From positions 1 to 64,000 of the forward strand of contig CAIQHF010000018.1 of assembly GCA_903871605.1 (NCBI GenBank): a stretch of 64,000 nt of DNA, read 5' to 3'. The translations under genes were made by a program, and so were the position numbers. The DNA is from an uncultured Sphingomonadaceae bacterium. Its GTDB lineage: Bacteria; Pseudomonadota; Alphaproteobacteria; Sphingomonadales; Sphingomonadaceae. Shown here piece after piece: positions 44,459-52,616 of this stretch; position 1 is the stretch's first letter, and the number at the start of each line of letters is the position of its first letter. The notes below the pieces were generated by a model, which was given only the letters and a program-made list of their open reading frames with translations, ran no database searches and was not told the origin of the DNA.

Positions 44459-45439
44459 TCAGGCGTGGAGGATGAGCCATTCCTCGTTGAAGTCCTTCGC
44501 GCCCGATCCCGGCATGACGGTCTCGACCGACAGGCCTCGGGCCTGGAAGGCGTCGCTCGCGGCTTCCGCGGCGGCTAGCCCGGGCGGATCGGCGTCCGCG
44601 GCGACGACGACGTGGCGGACGATGGGCGGCAGCTGGACGTGGGGAAGGTTGCCGGCGCCGAGCGCGACCCAGATCGTCGTGCCGGGATGCATCCTCGTGA
44701 GGGTGAGCCCGTCCTCGACGCCTTCGGTGAGCATGACGGTGCGCGCCTCCGGCCCGAGGCGGAGCGCCCCGCCGCGGATCTGACCCAGGCTCAGGCGGGG
44801 AGACGACCCGAAGCGCTTCCGGCCTTCGCGGTCGAGATACAGGCGCTGGAGTCCGGTGATCCTGCCGTCGACGTCCTGGCAGGCCGAGAGCATGGCGGAC
44901 AGGCGCGGACCTTCGCGGTTCTTCTCGTGGTCATACCATCGGGGAACGTGCCCGAAGCGGATCGACGCCGGAACGCTGCCCGCGATCCCCCTCGATGCCA
45001 GATACAGCGAAGCGACGGTGCCGGCGACGGGCACTGCCGCACGCCACTCGCTCCTGGCGATGTCGCGGTTGCGCAGACGCCGCGCGGCGGCCTCGACCGT
45101 CGTGTCCTGAACCTCCTGCGGGCAGGTGAAGTTGCCGCCCACCAGCCACTCGCATGCGTCGGCGAAGCCGACCCTCGACACCATCATCACGAAGTCGATG
45201 ACGTCGCCGCCGACCTGGCAGGCGTGGCAGTAGAAGAGACCTGCCGAAGGCGTGACCGCGAGACTCGGGCTGTGGTCCTCGTGGAAGGGGCAGATCGCCG
45301 CGAGCACGTCGCCGCTGCCGGTCATCTTCCGCGTCGCGATCCTGACGACGTCCGCGATGGGCACGTGGGCCTTGATCGCGGCGGTGTCTATCTGGCCGTC
45401 GGCCAACCGGTATCTGTCTGGCACTCTGATCTGGTGCAT
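44459..45439 (-). CDS. CHC2 zinc-finger/Toprim DNA primase-like protein
   Basis: 326-aa primase-type protein. The CHC2 zinc finger is Cys50, His53, Cys71, Cys74 (ICPFHEDHSPSL and FYCHAC). The Toprim domain shows the catalytic Glu in MLTEGVEDGLTL and the DAD motif in VVVAADADPPG. It is shorter than DnaG and lacks a DnaB-binding domain, like primases of phages and satellites. The start at 45439 follows GAGGAGA. No helicase gene is nearby, so it may prime replication of the excised island using host helicase (inference). Confidence 0.88.
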   Translation of the reverse strand: MHQIRVPDRYRLADGQIDTAAIKAHVPIADVVRIATRKMTGSGDVLAAICPFHEDHSPSLAVTPSAGLFYCHACQVGGDVIDFVMMVSRVGFADACEWLVGGNFTCPQEVQDTTVEAAARRLRNRDIARSEWRAAVPVAGTVASLYLASRGIAGSVPASIRFGHVPRWYDHEKNREGPRLSAMLSACQDVDGRITGLQRLYLDREGRKRFGSSPRLSLGQIRGGALRLGPEARTVMLTEGVEDGLTLTRMHPGTTIWVALGAGNLPHVQLPPIVRHVVVAADADPPGLAAAEAASDAFQARGLSVETVMPGSGAKDFNEEWLILHA

Positions 45440-45561
45440 CTGCTGTCTCCTCGGCTTGTCGGCGTCGCTCGACGCCTGCGGTGAAGCGGGGCGGGTTTTC
45501 CTTCCGCCCACGTCTTCCACCCCGGTCCTCTTCCCCGTGCAGCGCCGTCAGGCGCCCGGCG

Positions 45562-46122
45562 TCAGCTCGTCGTGTCCGCGAGGGCTCGCGCCCAGTCGTC
45601 GAGAGCGCTGCGGAGGGCGCGCCGCGTCCATCGTGGATCCTCTCGCGCCAGCGTGCGGCGCCCCGCGATCTCGCCGACGATCTCAAACGACAGTCCGGCA
45701 TCGACCATGGCTGCCAGCACCGAGCGCCTGAGTTCCGGGTGCGACCAGTCGACCAGTCCGGCTGGCAGGCGGCCTTCCAACCACTTGCGGCAGCGCGTGA
45801 GATCGATCGGCCGGCCTCCTCGCAGCAGCACAGCCCCGTCCGGACGCACGCCGCCGGATGCGGCGAGCATGAGCGAGAAGCCGATCGTCGGGATCGGCAA
45901 CCTCCAAGGAGCGGCTCCCTTGCGAGGCATTCTCCATTCGCGTCGGTCGAGATCGATCGACTTCCAGTCCATGCTCGCGATGCTTCCTGCGCGCTGACCA
46001 GTCAGGACGACGAGGGCGGCCAGAGAGGCTTCGACGCCGTCCGTCGTCAGAAGCGCGGCGAGCAGCGCTCGCAGCTGATCGAGGTTCAGCACGCGTCGCG
46101 GCCGGCCGACAGACGTCGCCAT
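45562..46122 (-). CDS. Tyrosine-recombinase-like protein lacking catalytic Tyr
   Basis: 186 aa, matching only the catalytic domain of phage integrases. The first Arg box (LTGQRAGSIASMDWKSID) has Arg44. The second box reads SHPELRRSVLAAMVDAG with His128/Arg132, though one residue longer than the usual HxLR. In place of the Tyr motif it has EDPRWTRRALRSALDDWARAL, with Trp165 where Tyr is expected. The arm- and core-binding N-terminal domains are absent. It is therefore probably not a recombinase but a DNA-binding derivative, perhaps a directionality or regulatory factor (inference). Confidence 0.75.
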   Translation of the reverse strand: MATSVGRPRRVLNLDQLRALLAALLTTDGVEASLAALVVLTGQRAGSIASMDWKSIDLDRREWRMPRKGAAPWRLPIPTIGFSLMLAASGGVRPDGAVLLRGGRPIDLTRCRKWLEGRLPAGLVDWSHPELRRSVLAAMVDAGLSFEIVGEIAGRRTLAREDPRWTRRALRSALDDWARALADTTS

Positions 46123-46192
46123 TTCTCATCTCCCGGGGATCGTGGTGGAGATCGCCGCACCGGAGGCGCGGCGATCTTCGCGGTGAACCGAA

Positions 46193-46432
46193 TCAGTTCG
46201 GGAGGGGCTCGCTCGTCGACCAGACGAGATGGCGGTCCATCCACTCGCTCAGGTCCACGATCCGGTAGCGGATCGCACGCCGACCGTAGCGGACGAATCG
46301 CGGACCGGTCCCTTCGACGCGCTTTTTCTCGAGGGCGCTTTCGGACAGTCCGGTGAAACGTGCGGCGGCGGCGGTGGTGACGGCGGCGGGTTCGATCGTG
46401 GTGGGGGGCTGGTAGCTGAACAGATCGGTCAC
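46193..46432 (-). CDS. AlpA-like HTH DNA-binding protein (excisionase/activator type)
   Basis: 79 aa with a MerR-like winged HTH of the AlpA/helix_turn_helix_17 type: TTAAAARFTGLSESALEKKR, then GTGPRFVRYGRRAIRYRIVDLSEWM. This last pattern is typical of excisionase-like proteins of P4-type islands. The start is GTG at 46432 with GGAG seven bases upstream; a longer frame has no good start. It probably controls integrase expression or excision. Confidence 0.85.
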   Translation of the reverse strand: MTDLFSYQPPTTIEPAAVTTAAAARFTGLSESALEKKRVEGTGPRFVRYGRRAIRYRIVDLSEWMDRHLVWSTSEPLPN

Positions 46433-46505
46433 TTGGGGGCTCCTGATGTCGATGGCGGGGTTGCGGCGACGAGGAGCAAGATGGCGGGAGTTTAGGTCGG
46501 AGAAT

Positions 46506-46532
46506 AACCGGCATGAATTGGTCAAGCCGGTT
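46506..46532. promoter_or_regulatory. Inverted repeat upstream of the AlpA-like gene
   Basis: AACCGGC and GCCGGTT are inverted around 13 bp, ~75 bp before the AlpA-like start. On the minus strand a TTGACC -35-like box lies inside it. The rest of the 237-bp gap 46433-46669 holds no recognisable gene. Confidence 0.4.
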
Positions 46533-46669
46533 TGGCGGATCGATCCGGGTTAGCTGCGGGATCGTTTCAGGTTCGATGCGCCCGCCTGTTTATCACTACC
46601 GTCCATCGATCCGTCCGACCGCGATTGGCGGAGCTGCGGCGGAGGATAGTGATCGGAACCCAGCGCCCG

Positions 46670-47719
46670 TCAGGGACCCGGCTTTGTCCTGGCAGCGTAT
46701 CGGGGATTTTCGGTGACCGCGGCCCACGCTCGGTCGAAGCCGCGACCCGAAAGCCGATCGACCCTTTGGAGCGCCAGCTGCTTGAACTCCGCACGTCGCG
46801 TCTTCTCGGTGGCAGGGTCCTCGAACCGGTTCGCGAGCCAGGCGCGGCATTCAGCTTCGGCGCGCCCGGTCGAAGCGGGCGGCGGGGTCCTTTCATCCGA
46901 AGGGGCTGTCGCGTCTATTACGACCTCATATTGCTCACGCTCCGCCGCGCGAAGCCGATCGATGGCTTCGTCGAGTTGGCGTTCGTTCACGAAGATCCAA
47001 TGGTCGACGGGGGCCATGGGGTCCATGCGCGAGGCGAGATTGAGCCCGCCGAGAGCCAGCCGCGGCATCAGGTCGTCGACCTCCCAGTCGTCGCGCGTCA
47101 GACGAACCGCCCCGCCCCCTCCTACGGGTCTGGCCACCGTGTCGATCTCCCCCGCCTGGAACAGCTCGAGCAGCTTGTCGGCCACCAAGGGCAGAGCGGT
47201 TTCGGCCCCGCCGCGGAGATGGATCCGATCCTGGGAGAGCTCGTATGCGGCGGACCAGTGATCGACGGTGATCGGATCGTTCATGTCTTCGCCGACGAGC
47301 GCCCGCGCGAGATGACGGTCGATGGGCGATCCGTCGATCGGACTAGGAACCAGATCGCCGAGCAGCGCTTCCGTTCTTTTGTCGATCGCTTGGATCAGGC
47401 CGTCTCCCGGTTCCGGCTCGCGGTTCAGCAGCTCGGACAGGAAACGTCCCGGCGAAAGCGTGCGCCTGACTGAGTCGGCGAAGAGGATGTGGATCTGCTC
47501 GCGAGGCGCTCCGTTGACGTCGAACGCGAAGATCGCTTCGGGGAACGGTTCGGCGATCGGCGCCATGGTGCCTTCCATGGTGTCGCTGTGCCAGTGGTCG
47601 GTGCAGACGGGGCCGATGCGTTCCGCGGCGGCAGGGAGGAACAGCGATCCGAAGGATCTCGGCCATCGGTCGCGCCGCTCCAGGTGGCTCCACGCGCCAG
47701 GCAGTTCAGCGGCGAGCAT
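46670..47719 (-). CDS. Unknown island protein next to integrase, 349 aa
   Basis: No family recognised. It overlaps the integrase stop by 14 bp and so is read directly after it. The N-terminal part resembles a small globular domain (FDVNGAPREQIHILFADSV). The middle is acidic, with VDHWIFVNERQLDEAIDRL. The C-terminal ~60 residues (AECRAWLANRFEDPATEKT, RRAEFKQLALQRV, LSGRGFDRAWAAVTE) form a helical module that looks like a DNA-binding or adaptor domain. There is no signal peptide or TM. Its tight linkage to the integrase suggests a role in island maintenance or transfer. Confidence 0.68.
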   Translation of the reverse strand: MLAAELPGAWSHLERRDRWPRSFGSLFLPAAAERIGPVCTDHWHSDTMEGTMAPIAEPFPEAIFAFDVNGAPREQIHILFADSVRRTLSPGRFLSELLNREPEPGDGLIQAIDKRTEALLGDLVPSPIDGSPIDRHLARALVGEDMNDPITVDHWSAAYELSQDRIHLRGGAETALPLVADKLLELFQAGEIDTVARPVGGGGAVRLTRDDWEVDDLMPRLALGGLNLASRMDPMAPVDHWIFVNERQLDEAIDRLRAAEREQYEVVIDATAPSDERTPPPASTGRAEAECRAWLANRFEDPATEKTRRAEFKQLALQRVDRLSGRGFDRAWAAVTENPRYAARTKPGP

Positions 47720-49070
47720 GCAGGTCGTTCCTCTTTCCCTTTTGGGTCGCGAGGCGTCCCAAGTCGCGGCCGCCGGGGAATGCGTCTGGCCCTGCGGCGG
47801 CTTCGCGGATCAGGTCGGCATACTTCTCCAGCGCCTGACGGCGTTCGTCGAAGTATTCCCACTGGTCGTAGTTACCAGCGAGTCCTTTCTGTTTCCCTGA
47901 TCCGTGGGAGAGTAGCGACTCTCGGACTACCTGCGACACGCGGTGCTTCGCCAGGGTGGTCGACAGTGTCCGGCGCAGGTCATGAAACACCCAGTGCCCC
48001 ATCGGCTCGTAGGGGATCTCTTCGCGGTCGCATGCGAGCGCGACCCGGCGCGCGACGTATTTGTCGATCTTGCCCTTTGCGGCGCTCTTGCCGACGAGTC
48101 CGACCTCCCCATCGGTCGTCGTGAAGACGAAGCCCCGATGGTTCGTCTGCCGCCGCAGCCCTTCCAAGACTTCGATCGCGAGGGACGAGAGGGGAAGCAT
48201 GTGCGGCACTCTCATCTTCGTGCGCGAGGCACCGAGCGCGATGCGTCGTTCGGAGAAGTCGATCTCCGTCCATTTGAGACCCGCCATCTCCTCGTTCCGC
48301 TTACCCGTGAGGATGACGATCTTGAGGAAGGCCCCGGCCATGTCGCCGATCGCCTCGAGATCGCATGCGGCCTCCCATATGCGGAGCAATTCGGTCATCT
48401 CGTGGAAGCGTGTCCGCTGCCCGGTCGGCACCGGCGCCTTCATGCCGGCGATGGGCGACGTCTCCAATATGCCTTTGTCGACTGCCCAGTTGAGCAGCTG
48501 CCGCATGTATTTGTGCGCATTGGCGGCCGGTCCGTTATCCGCCTTCATCTCCTCCAGCCAACTGGATATCTCGCGGCGGGTCAGGGCGGTGACCGGCTTT
48601 CGATCGAAGCGTGACACCAGCAGGCGCTCGACGCCGTTGCGTATGTCGCGCGCCATGGCTAGGCGGCCGTCGACGGCGTTGCGCAGATAGCGCTCGGCGA
48701 CTTCGGCGAAGGCGAGTTCGTTCTCCTCGGCCTCCTTGGCGCGCTTGGACGCGTCGGCGGCCTTCTCCTGCTCGATAGGATCGATGCCACGCCCGACAAG
48801 GCTGTAGAGCTCCTCCGCCCGCTTGCGTGCGGCCGCAGGCGTCCAAGGTCTGCCGTGTTCGCCGATGGTGTAGGTCTTGGTGGTGCCGCCGCGCCCTCCG
48901 ATGCGGTATTGGAGCGAGTACGTCTTCACGCCGGCGGCAGTGCATCGCACGGTGAAGCCGGGTATCGAGGTGTCTCGGATGAACGCGCGGGTCGGCCCGT
49001 CGCGGGGCTCGAGCGCATCGACGGTCTGCTTGGTGATCTGACGCGTATTCTTTGGATCGCGCTTGCCCAT
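47706..49070 (-). CDS. int: P4-type tyrosine integrase of the island
   Basis: 454-aa site-specific recombinase. The N-terminal Arm-binding (DUF4102-like) domain includes FTVRCTAAGVKTYSLQYR. The SAM-like core-binding domain lies about 120-210. Catalytic residues are Arg258 (TGKRNEEM), His363/Arg366 (HDLRRT), His389 (LLSHGSG) and Tyr401 (NYDQWEYF). The ATG at 49070 was chosen because the longer GTG start at 49103 would place the start codon inside arm-type repeats. It lies next to attR, the usual place for tRNA-targeting islands. Confidence 0.95.
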   Translation of the reverse strand: MGKRDPKNTRQITKQTVDALEPRDGPTRAFIRDTSIPGFTVRCTAAGVKTYSLQYRIGGRGGTTKTYTIGEHGRPWTPAAARKRAEELYSLVGRGIDPIEQEKAADASKRAKEAEENELAFAEVAERYLRNAVDGRLAMARDIRNGVERLLVSRFDRKPVTALTRREISSWLEEMKADNGPAANAHKYMRQLLNWAVDKGILETSPIAGMKAPVPTGQRTRFHEMTELLRIWEAACDLEAIGDMAGAFLKIVILTGKRNEEMAGLKWTEIDFSERRIALGASRTKMRVPHMLPLSSLAIEVLEGLRRQTNHRGFVFTTTDGEVGLVGKSAAKGKIDKYVARRVALACDREEIPYEPMGHWVFHDLRRTLSTTLAKHRVSQVVRESLLSHGSGKQKGLAGNYDQWEYFDERRQALEKYADLIREAAAGPDAFPGGRDLGRLATQKGKRNDLHARR

Positions 49071-49094
49071 CGACGCCCCCGTGCCTTTCTTTCC

Positions 49095-49114
49095 GGCAAT
49101 CACCGGGCAATCAC
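49095..49114. repeat. Arm-type repeats inside attR
   Basis: GGCAATCACC and GGGCAATCAC are tandem copies matching the pair at 31895-31914 near attL. They overlap the upstream GTG of the integrase frame. Confidence 0.6.
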
Positions 49115-49228
49115 GGTAGTCGAAGTGTTATCACCCGTCCAGCAACCAGGTGCTACGTAAGCTCGCCCTTAGAGTGGCTTCCTGCGGGCATGTGCTACAA
49201 CTGACGATTAAAAGAGGTGGACGACACA

Positions 49229-49276
49229 GTCTTCGGGAGGCAGGGGCCGGAGGTTCGAATCCTCTCTCCCCGACCA
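49229..49276 (+). repeat. attR: 48-bp direct repeat of the tRNA-Pro 3' half
   Basis: Identical to 31779-31826 from the anticodon-loop G to the CCA end. The preceding bases do not form a tRNA 5' half, so this copy is not a functional tRNA. Confidence 0.93.
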
Positions 49277-49397
49277 TTTTCTGCTCCGGCACGACGGCAG
49301 CCGCGGCGCGCGCGCCGAGCGGGATGCGCTGTGATCGGGCGGGGCTCTCGCGCATCACGTCTTCAATCGCCGCGCATTTGCCGCTAGAGGTGCGCGC

Positions 49398-50489
49398 ATG
49401 GCGCGACCGACCCGCACGCCGCGGCCCTTCTTCGACGACAAGAATCGGGCGTTCTGGCTGATCCAGTCGGCCGGCTGGGCAGGCTATTTCGTGCTGCGCG
49501 CATTGGGCGGCGTCGCCAATAATATGGGTTTGCTTTTCGTCGTGCCGACCGCGCTGGCGACCGCGACGGGCTATTCGTTGACGCTGCTGATGGGCGCGTC
49601 CTTCCGTCGGCTGATGACCGCCAAGCCGTTCTGGACGTGGACGATGTCGATCCTCATCCTCGTCGTCGCATCGGCCGCCTTCTCGACGATCGAGGTCTGG
49701 GCCAACGCCACCTTCTATCATCCCGGGTCGAGGCCCGAGGGCGCGCAGTTCCTCGGCGCGATCCTGCTCGATTTTGCGGTATTGGGGGCCTGGTCCGCGC
49801 TCTATTACGCGATCAATTTCTTTCTCAAGCTGCAGCTGCAGACAGGCCAGCTGGAGCGGCTCGAGGGGCAGGCGTCGGCGGCGCAGCTGGCGATGCTGCG
49901 CTACCAGCTCAACCCGCATTTCCTGTTCAACACGCTCAATTCGATCTCGACTTTGGTGCTGCTCAAGCAGACCGATCGCGCCAATCTCATGTTAAGCCGG
50001 CTGTCAGGCTTCCTGCGCTATACGCTGATCAACGAGCCCACCGCGCAGGTGACTCTGGCGCAGGAGGTCGAGACGCTCAAACTCTATCTCGAGATCGAGA
50101 AGATGCGCTTCGAGGATCGGCTGCGGCCGCGTTTCGATATCGAGGCGGCGGCGGCGGGAACGCGCATTCCCTCGCTGTTGCTCCAGCCGCTGGTCGAGAA
50201 TGCGATCAAATATGCGGTGACGCCGCAGGAAGAGGGCGCCGAGATCGCGGTCGTCGCTCGGCTGGTCGGGGATCATGTGCAGATCAGCGTGACCGACACC
50301 GGGCCGGGGTTGAACGACATCCAGCCTAAGACCACTTCATCCACGGGTGTGGGCCACGCGAACATCCGCGACCGGCTGGTGCAGGCCTTCGGCACGCGCC
50401 AGCGCTTCGATGCCCAGTCGGGACCGGCTGGCGGTTTTGCGGTGACGATCGAAGTCCCCTATGAGACCGAACTCAAGGAGCTTGCATGA
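49398..50489 (+). CDS. LytS/YehU-type sensor histidine kinase
   Basis: 363-aa kinase of the PF06580 His_kinase family. Four or so TM helices span ~20-145. The phosphoacceptor His174 lies in QLNPHFLFNTLNS. The ATPase domain has N box LLLQPLVENAIKYA and G box VTDTGPGLN. An AGAGG ribosome-binding site precedes the ATG. It overlaps the LytTR response regulator gene by ATGA, its evident partner. It is the first core gene after the island. Confidence 0.92.
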   Translation: MARPTRTPRPFFDDKNRAFWLIQSAGWAGYFVLRALGGVANNMGLLFVVPTALATATGYSLTLLMGASFRRLMTAKPFWTWTMSILILVVASAAFSTIEVWANATFYHPGSRPEGAQFLGAILLDFAVLGAWSALYYAINFFLKLQLQTGQLERLEGQASAAQLAMLRYQLNPHFLFNTLNSISTLVLLKQTDRANLMLSRLSGFLRYTLINEPTAQVTLAQEVETLKLYLEIEKMRFEDRLRPRFDIEAAAAGTRIPSLLLQPLVENAIKYAVTPQEEGAEIAVVARLVGDHVQISVTDTGPGLNDIQPKTTSSTGVGHANIRDRLVQAFGTRQRFDAQSGPAGGFAVTIEVPYETELKELA

Positions 50490-51292
50490 CGATACGGACG
50501 ATCCTGGTGGACGACGAGCCGCTGGCGATCCAGGGCTTGCAATTGCGGCTGGACAAGCATGACGACGTCGAGATCGTCGATACCTGCCTCAACGGTCGCG
50601 AGGCGATCCGCGCGATCAAGACGCACAAGCCCGACCTCGTCTTCCTCGACATCCAGATGCCGGGATTCGACGGCTTCTCGGTGATCAACGGGCTGATGGA
50701 GATCGAGCCGCCCTTGTTCGTGTTCGTCACCGCCTATCAGGATCACGCGATCCGCGCGTTCGAGGCGCAGGCGATGGATTATCTGATGAAGCCCGTCGAG
50801 GAGGACCGGCTCGCCGACACGCTCGACCGCGTCCGCAACCGGCTGTCCGAGCGCAAGGGCGCGGAAGAGGCGGGTCGGCTCAAGGAAGCGCTGGTCGAGC
50901 ACGCCCCCGAGGCGGCCGAGGCGCTCGACGACGGTGCGGTCGTCGATGGGCCGTCCGCGAGCCGCTACGAAAAGCTGATCAACATCAAGGATCGCGGCCA
51001 GATCTTTCGCGTCGACGTCGACACGATCGAGCGTATCGATGCGGCGGGCGACTATATGTGCATCTATACGGGCGACAATACGCTGATCCTGCGCGAGACG
51101 ATGAAGTTCCTCGAAAAGCGCCTCGACCCGCGTCGTTTCCAGCGCGTCCATCGCTCGACGATCGTCAATCTGGATCTGGTCAAGCAGGTCAAGCCGCACA
51201 CCAATGGCGAATGCTTCCTGGTGCTCGAAAGCGGCGCACAGGTGAAGGTTTCGCGCTCCTACAAGGATGTTGTGGCGCGCTTCGTCCACTGA
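50486..51292 (+). CDS. LytTR-family response regulator
   Basis: 268-aa regulator. The receiver domain carries Asp55 (LVFLDIQMPG) and Lys in YLMKPVEEDR. The C-terminal LytTR DNA-binding domain (about 165-265) contains VDTIERIDAAGDYMCIYTG, FQRVHRSTIVNLD and VKVSRSYKDVV. It is coupled to the LytS-type kinase. Its end overlaps a convergent DUF6894-like gene by 34 bp. Targets are unknown. Confidence 0.93.
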   Translation: MTIRTILVDDEPLAIQGLQLRLDKHDDVEIVDTCLNGREAIRAIKTHKPDLVFLDIQMPGFDGFSVINGLMEIEPPLFVFVTAYQDHAIRAFEAQAMDYLMKPVEEDRLADTLDRVRNRLSERKGAEEAGRLKEALVEHAPEAAEALDDGAVVDGPSASRYEKLINIKDRGQIFRVDVDTIERIDAAGDYMCIYTGDNTLILRETMKFLEKRLDPRRFQRVHRSTIVNLDLVKQVKPHTNGECFLVLESGAQVKVSRSYKDVVARFVH

Positions 51293-51570
51293 CGGCGGGG
51301 CGGACGGCCCCAAAGTCGGTCCGCCTTCTCCGGCTGGACGATCTCGATCGCATCGACGAACGCCAGCCTATAGACGACCGCGCGTCCGAGCTCCTCGATC
51401 TCGAACCGCTGTGACGGATCCAGGCGCCGTTCGAGCGCCTCGGCGCCGATCCGTGCTCGCGCTTCCCTGATCGCCGCGGCTTCGCTCTCGGCGGCATCGA
51501 CCAGATCGTGCCCCTGATGGTCGAGCAACGCATCGCGATCATCGAACCAGTGCAAGAAACAGGCCGTCAC
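51259..51570 (-). CDS. DUF6894-like small protein
   Basis: 103 aa. The pattern CFLHWFDDRDALLDHQGHDLVDAAESEAAA (in parts), then ARARIGAEAL and RFEIEELGRAVVYRLAF, matches the short DUF6894-type proteins that open with a PRYFFH-like strand. The start is GTG 51570 with GGAAAG upstream. It converges with the LytTR regulator and overlaps it by 34 bp. Function unknown; a second member lies at 52617-52856. Confidence 0.6.
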   Translation of the reverse strand: MTACFLHWFDDRDALLDHQGHDLVDAAESEAAAIREARARIGAEALERRLDPSQRFEIEELGRAVVYRLAFVDAIEIVQPEKADRLWGRPPRRQWTKRATTSL

Positions 51571-51812
51571 GCCAAGCTTTCCGCAACTGGCGGGGAGCAC
51601 GGGTCGTCTCTGAGACGGCGAGGCCCATAGCGTCTCGAGGATGTCAGAGCTTCATCAGCCGGCGCTGATCCAGTTTAAATTCGGACGACCAACATAGATA
51701 AGGATATTCGTGCCGGCTTATGTTACGGTGCAGAAATTGTCGGCCTTTATTAAGGGCGCTGGCGACCGAGAGAGACTTACGTGCTCCCGCCCATCGTTCG
51801 CGGGAGTCTCTC

Positions 51813-52550
51813 ATGGCCGCTCTGCCCTCGCCGCTCGCCTTGCTCGTGCGCAAATTGTCGCGCCATGTCCCGCTCGAACCCGAGGATCGCGCGGCGCTGC
51901 TCGCGCTGCCGGCCACGCTGCGCACGCTCGATCCATCGACCTATCTGCTGCGCGAGGGCGACCCGCCGCAATATTGCGCGGTGCTGGCCTCGGGTTTCGC
52001 CTACCGTCAGAAGCTGACGGGCGAGGGCGCGCGGCAAATCGTCTCGTTGCACATCCCCGGCGAGGCGCTCGACCTGCAGAGCCTCTATCTCGATGTCGCG
52101 GATCACAATATCCAGACGCTGACGCGTGCCGAGGTTGCGCTGGTGCCGCGCGCCGCAATGCGCGACCTCGTCCAGACGCGGCCGGCGATCGCGCACGCGG
52201 TGATGGTCGAGATACTCGTCGAGGGATCGATCTCGCGCGAATGGACGCTCAACATCGGGCGGCGCGATGCGCAGACCCGGCTCGCGCATCTGCTCTGCGA
52301 GGTCGCGGTGCGGCTCGACGCGCAGGGCTTGTCGGGCGGCGAAGGCTATGAGCTGCCGATGACGCAGGAGCAGCTCGGCGACGCGCTCGGACTGACCGCG
52401 GTGCATGTCAACCGCACGCTCAAGGCGCTCGAGGCGCAGGGACTGATCGTTCGCAATCGCCGGCACGTCGGCATTCCCCAGTGGACCCCGCTGCGCGACG
52501 TCGGCGATTTCACCAGCCGCTATCTCCATTTCGGTCGCCAGCCGTCTTGA
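51813..52550 (+). CDS. Crp/Fnr-family transcriptional regulator
   Basis: 245-aa regulator with an N-terminal cyclic-nucleotide-binding-like domain (REGDPPQYCAVLASGFAYR) and a C-terminal HTH (LPMTQEQLGDALGLTAVHVNRTLKAL). No Fnr-type N-terminal Cys cluster is seen, so an oxygen-sensing Fe-S cluster is unlikely. GGGAG lies six bases before the ATG. The upstream gap (51571-51812) is relatively A/T-rich and probably holds its promoter. Confidence 0.9.
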   Translation: MAALPSPLALLVRKLSRHVPLEPEDRAALLALPATLRTLDPSTYLLREGDPPQYCAVLASGFAYRQKLTGEGARQIVSLHIPGEALDLQSLYLDVADHNIQTLTRAEVALVPRAAMRDLVQTRPAIAHAVMVEILVEGSISREWTLNIGRRDAQTRLAHLLCEVAVRLDAQGLSGGEGYELPMTQEQLGDALGLTAVHVNRTLKALEAQGLIVRNRRHVGIPQWTPLRDVGDFTSRYLHFGRQPS

Positions 52551-52616
52551 ACGGCTGCCATGTCAGACGCTAATGGTCTTGAATCGCGACTCTTTCGGAC
52601 GGATGGGAGGTGCGTC

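Larger units (their letters stand above)
31779..49276. mobile_element. Integrative genomic island in tRNA-Pro (about 17.45 kb)
   Basis: Bounded by a 48-bp exact direct repeat of the tRNA-Pro 3' half, with a tyrosine integrase gene next to the right copy and arm-type repeats inside both ends. The core genes are integrase, 349-aa unknown, AlpA-like, inactive recombinase-like, CHC2 primase, a phage-like 233-aa protein and a 267-aa unknown. The cargo is the HTH-IetA-IetS-Orf315 module, umuDC, arsRCBH and a 280-aa unknown. No capsid, terminase, conjugation or relaxase genes are seen, so it is not self-transmissible by itself. The primase and phage-like gene suggest a phage-satellite or phage-derived element (inference). 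Confidence 0.92.
49071..49397. other. Gene-free island right end: arm repeats, attR and core junction
   Basis: 327 bp without a gene. It holds the GGCAATCAC arm repeats, an A/T-richer stretch around 49195-49220 that may carry the integrase promoter, attR (49229-49276), and then core DNA leading to the LytS-type kinase gene. Confidence 0.7.

Noticed and set aside
49229-49276. Second tRNA-Pro gene
   Set aside because: Only the 3' half is present; no acceptor or D-arm sequence precedes it.
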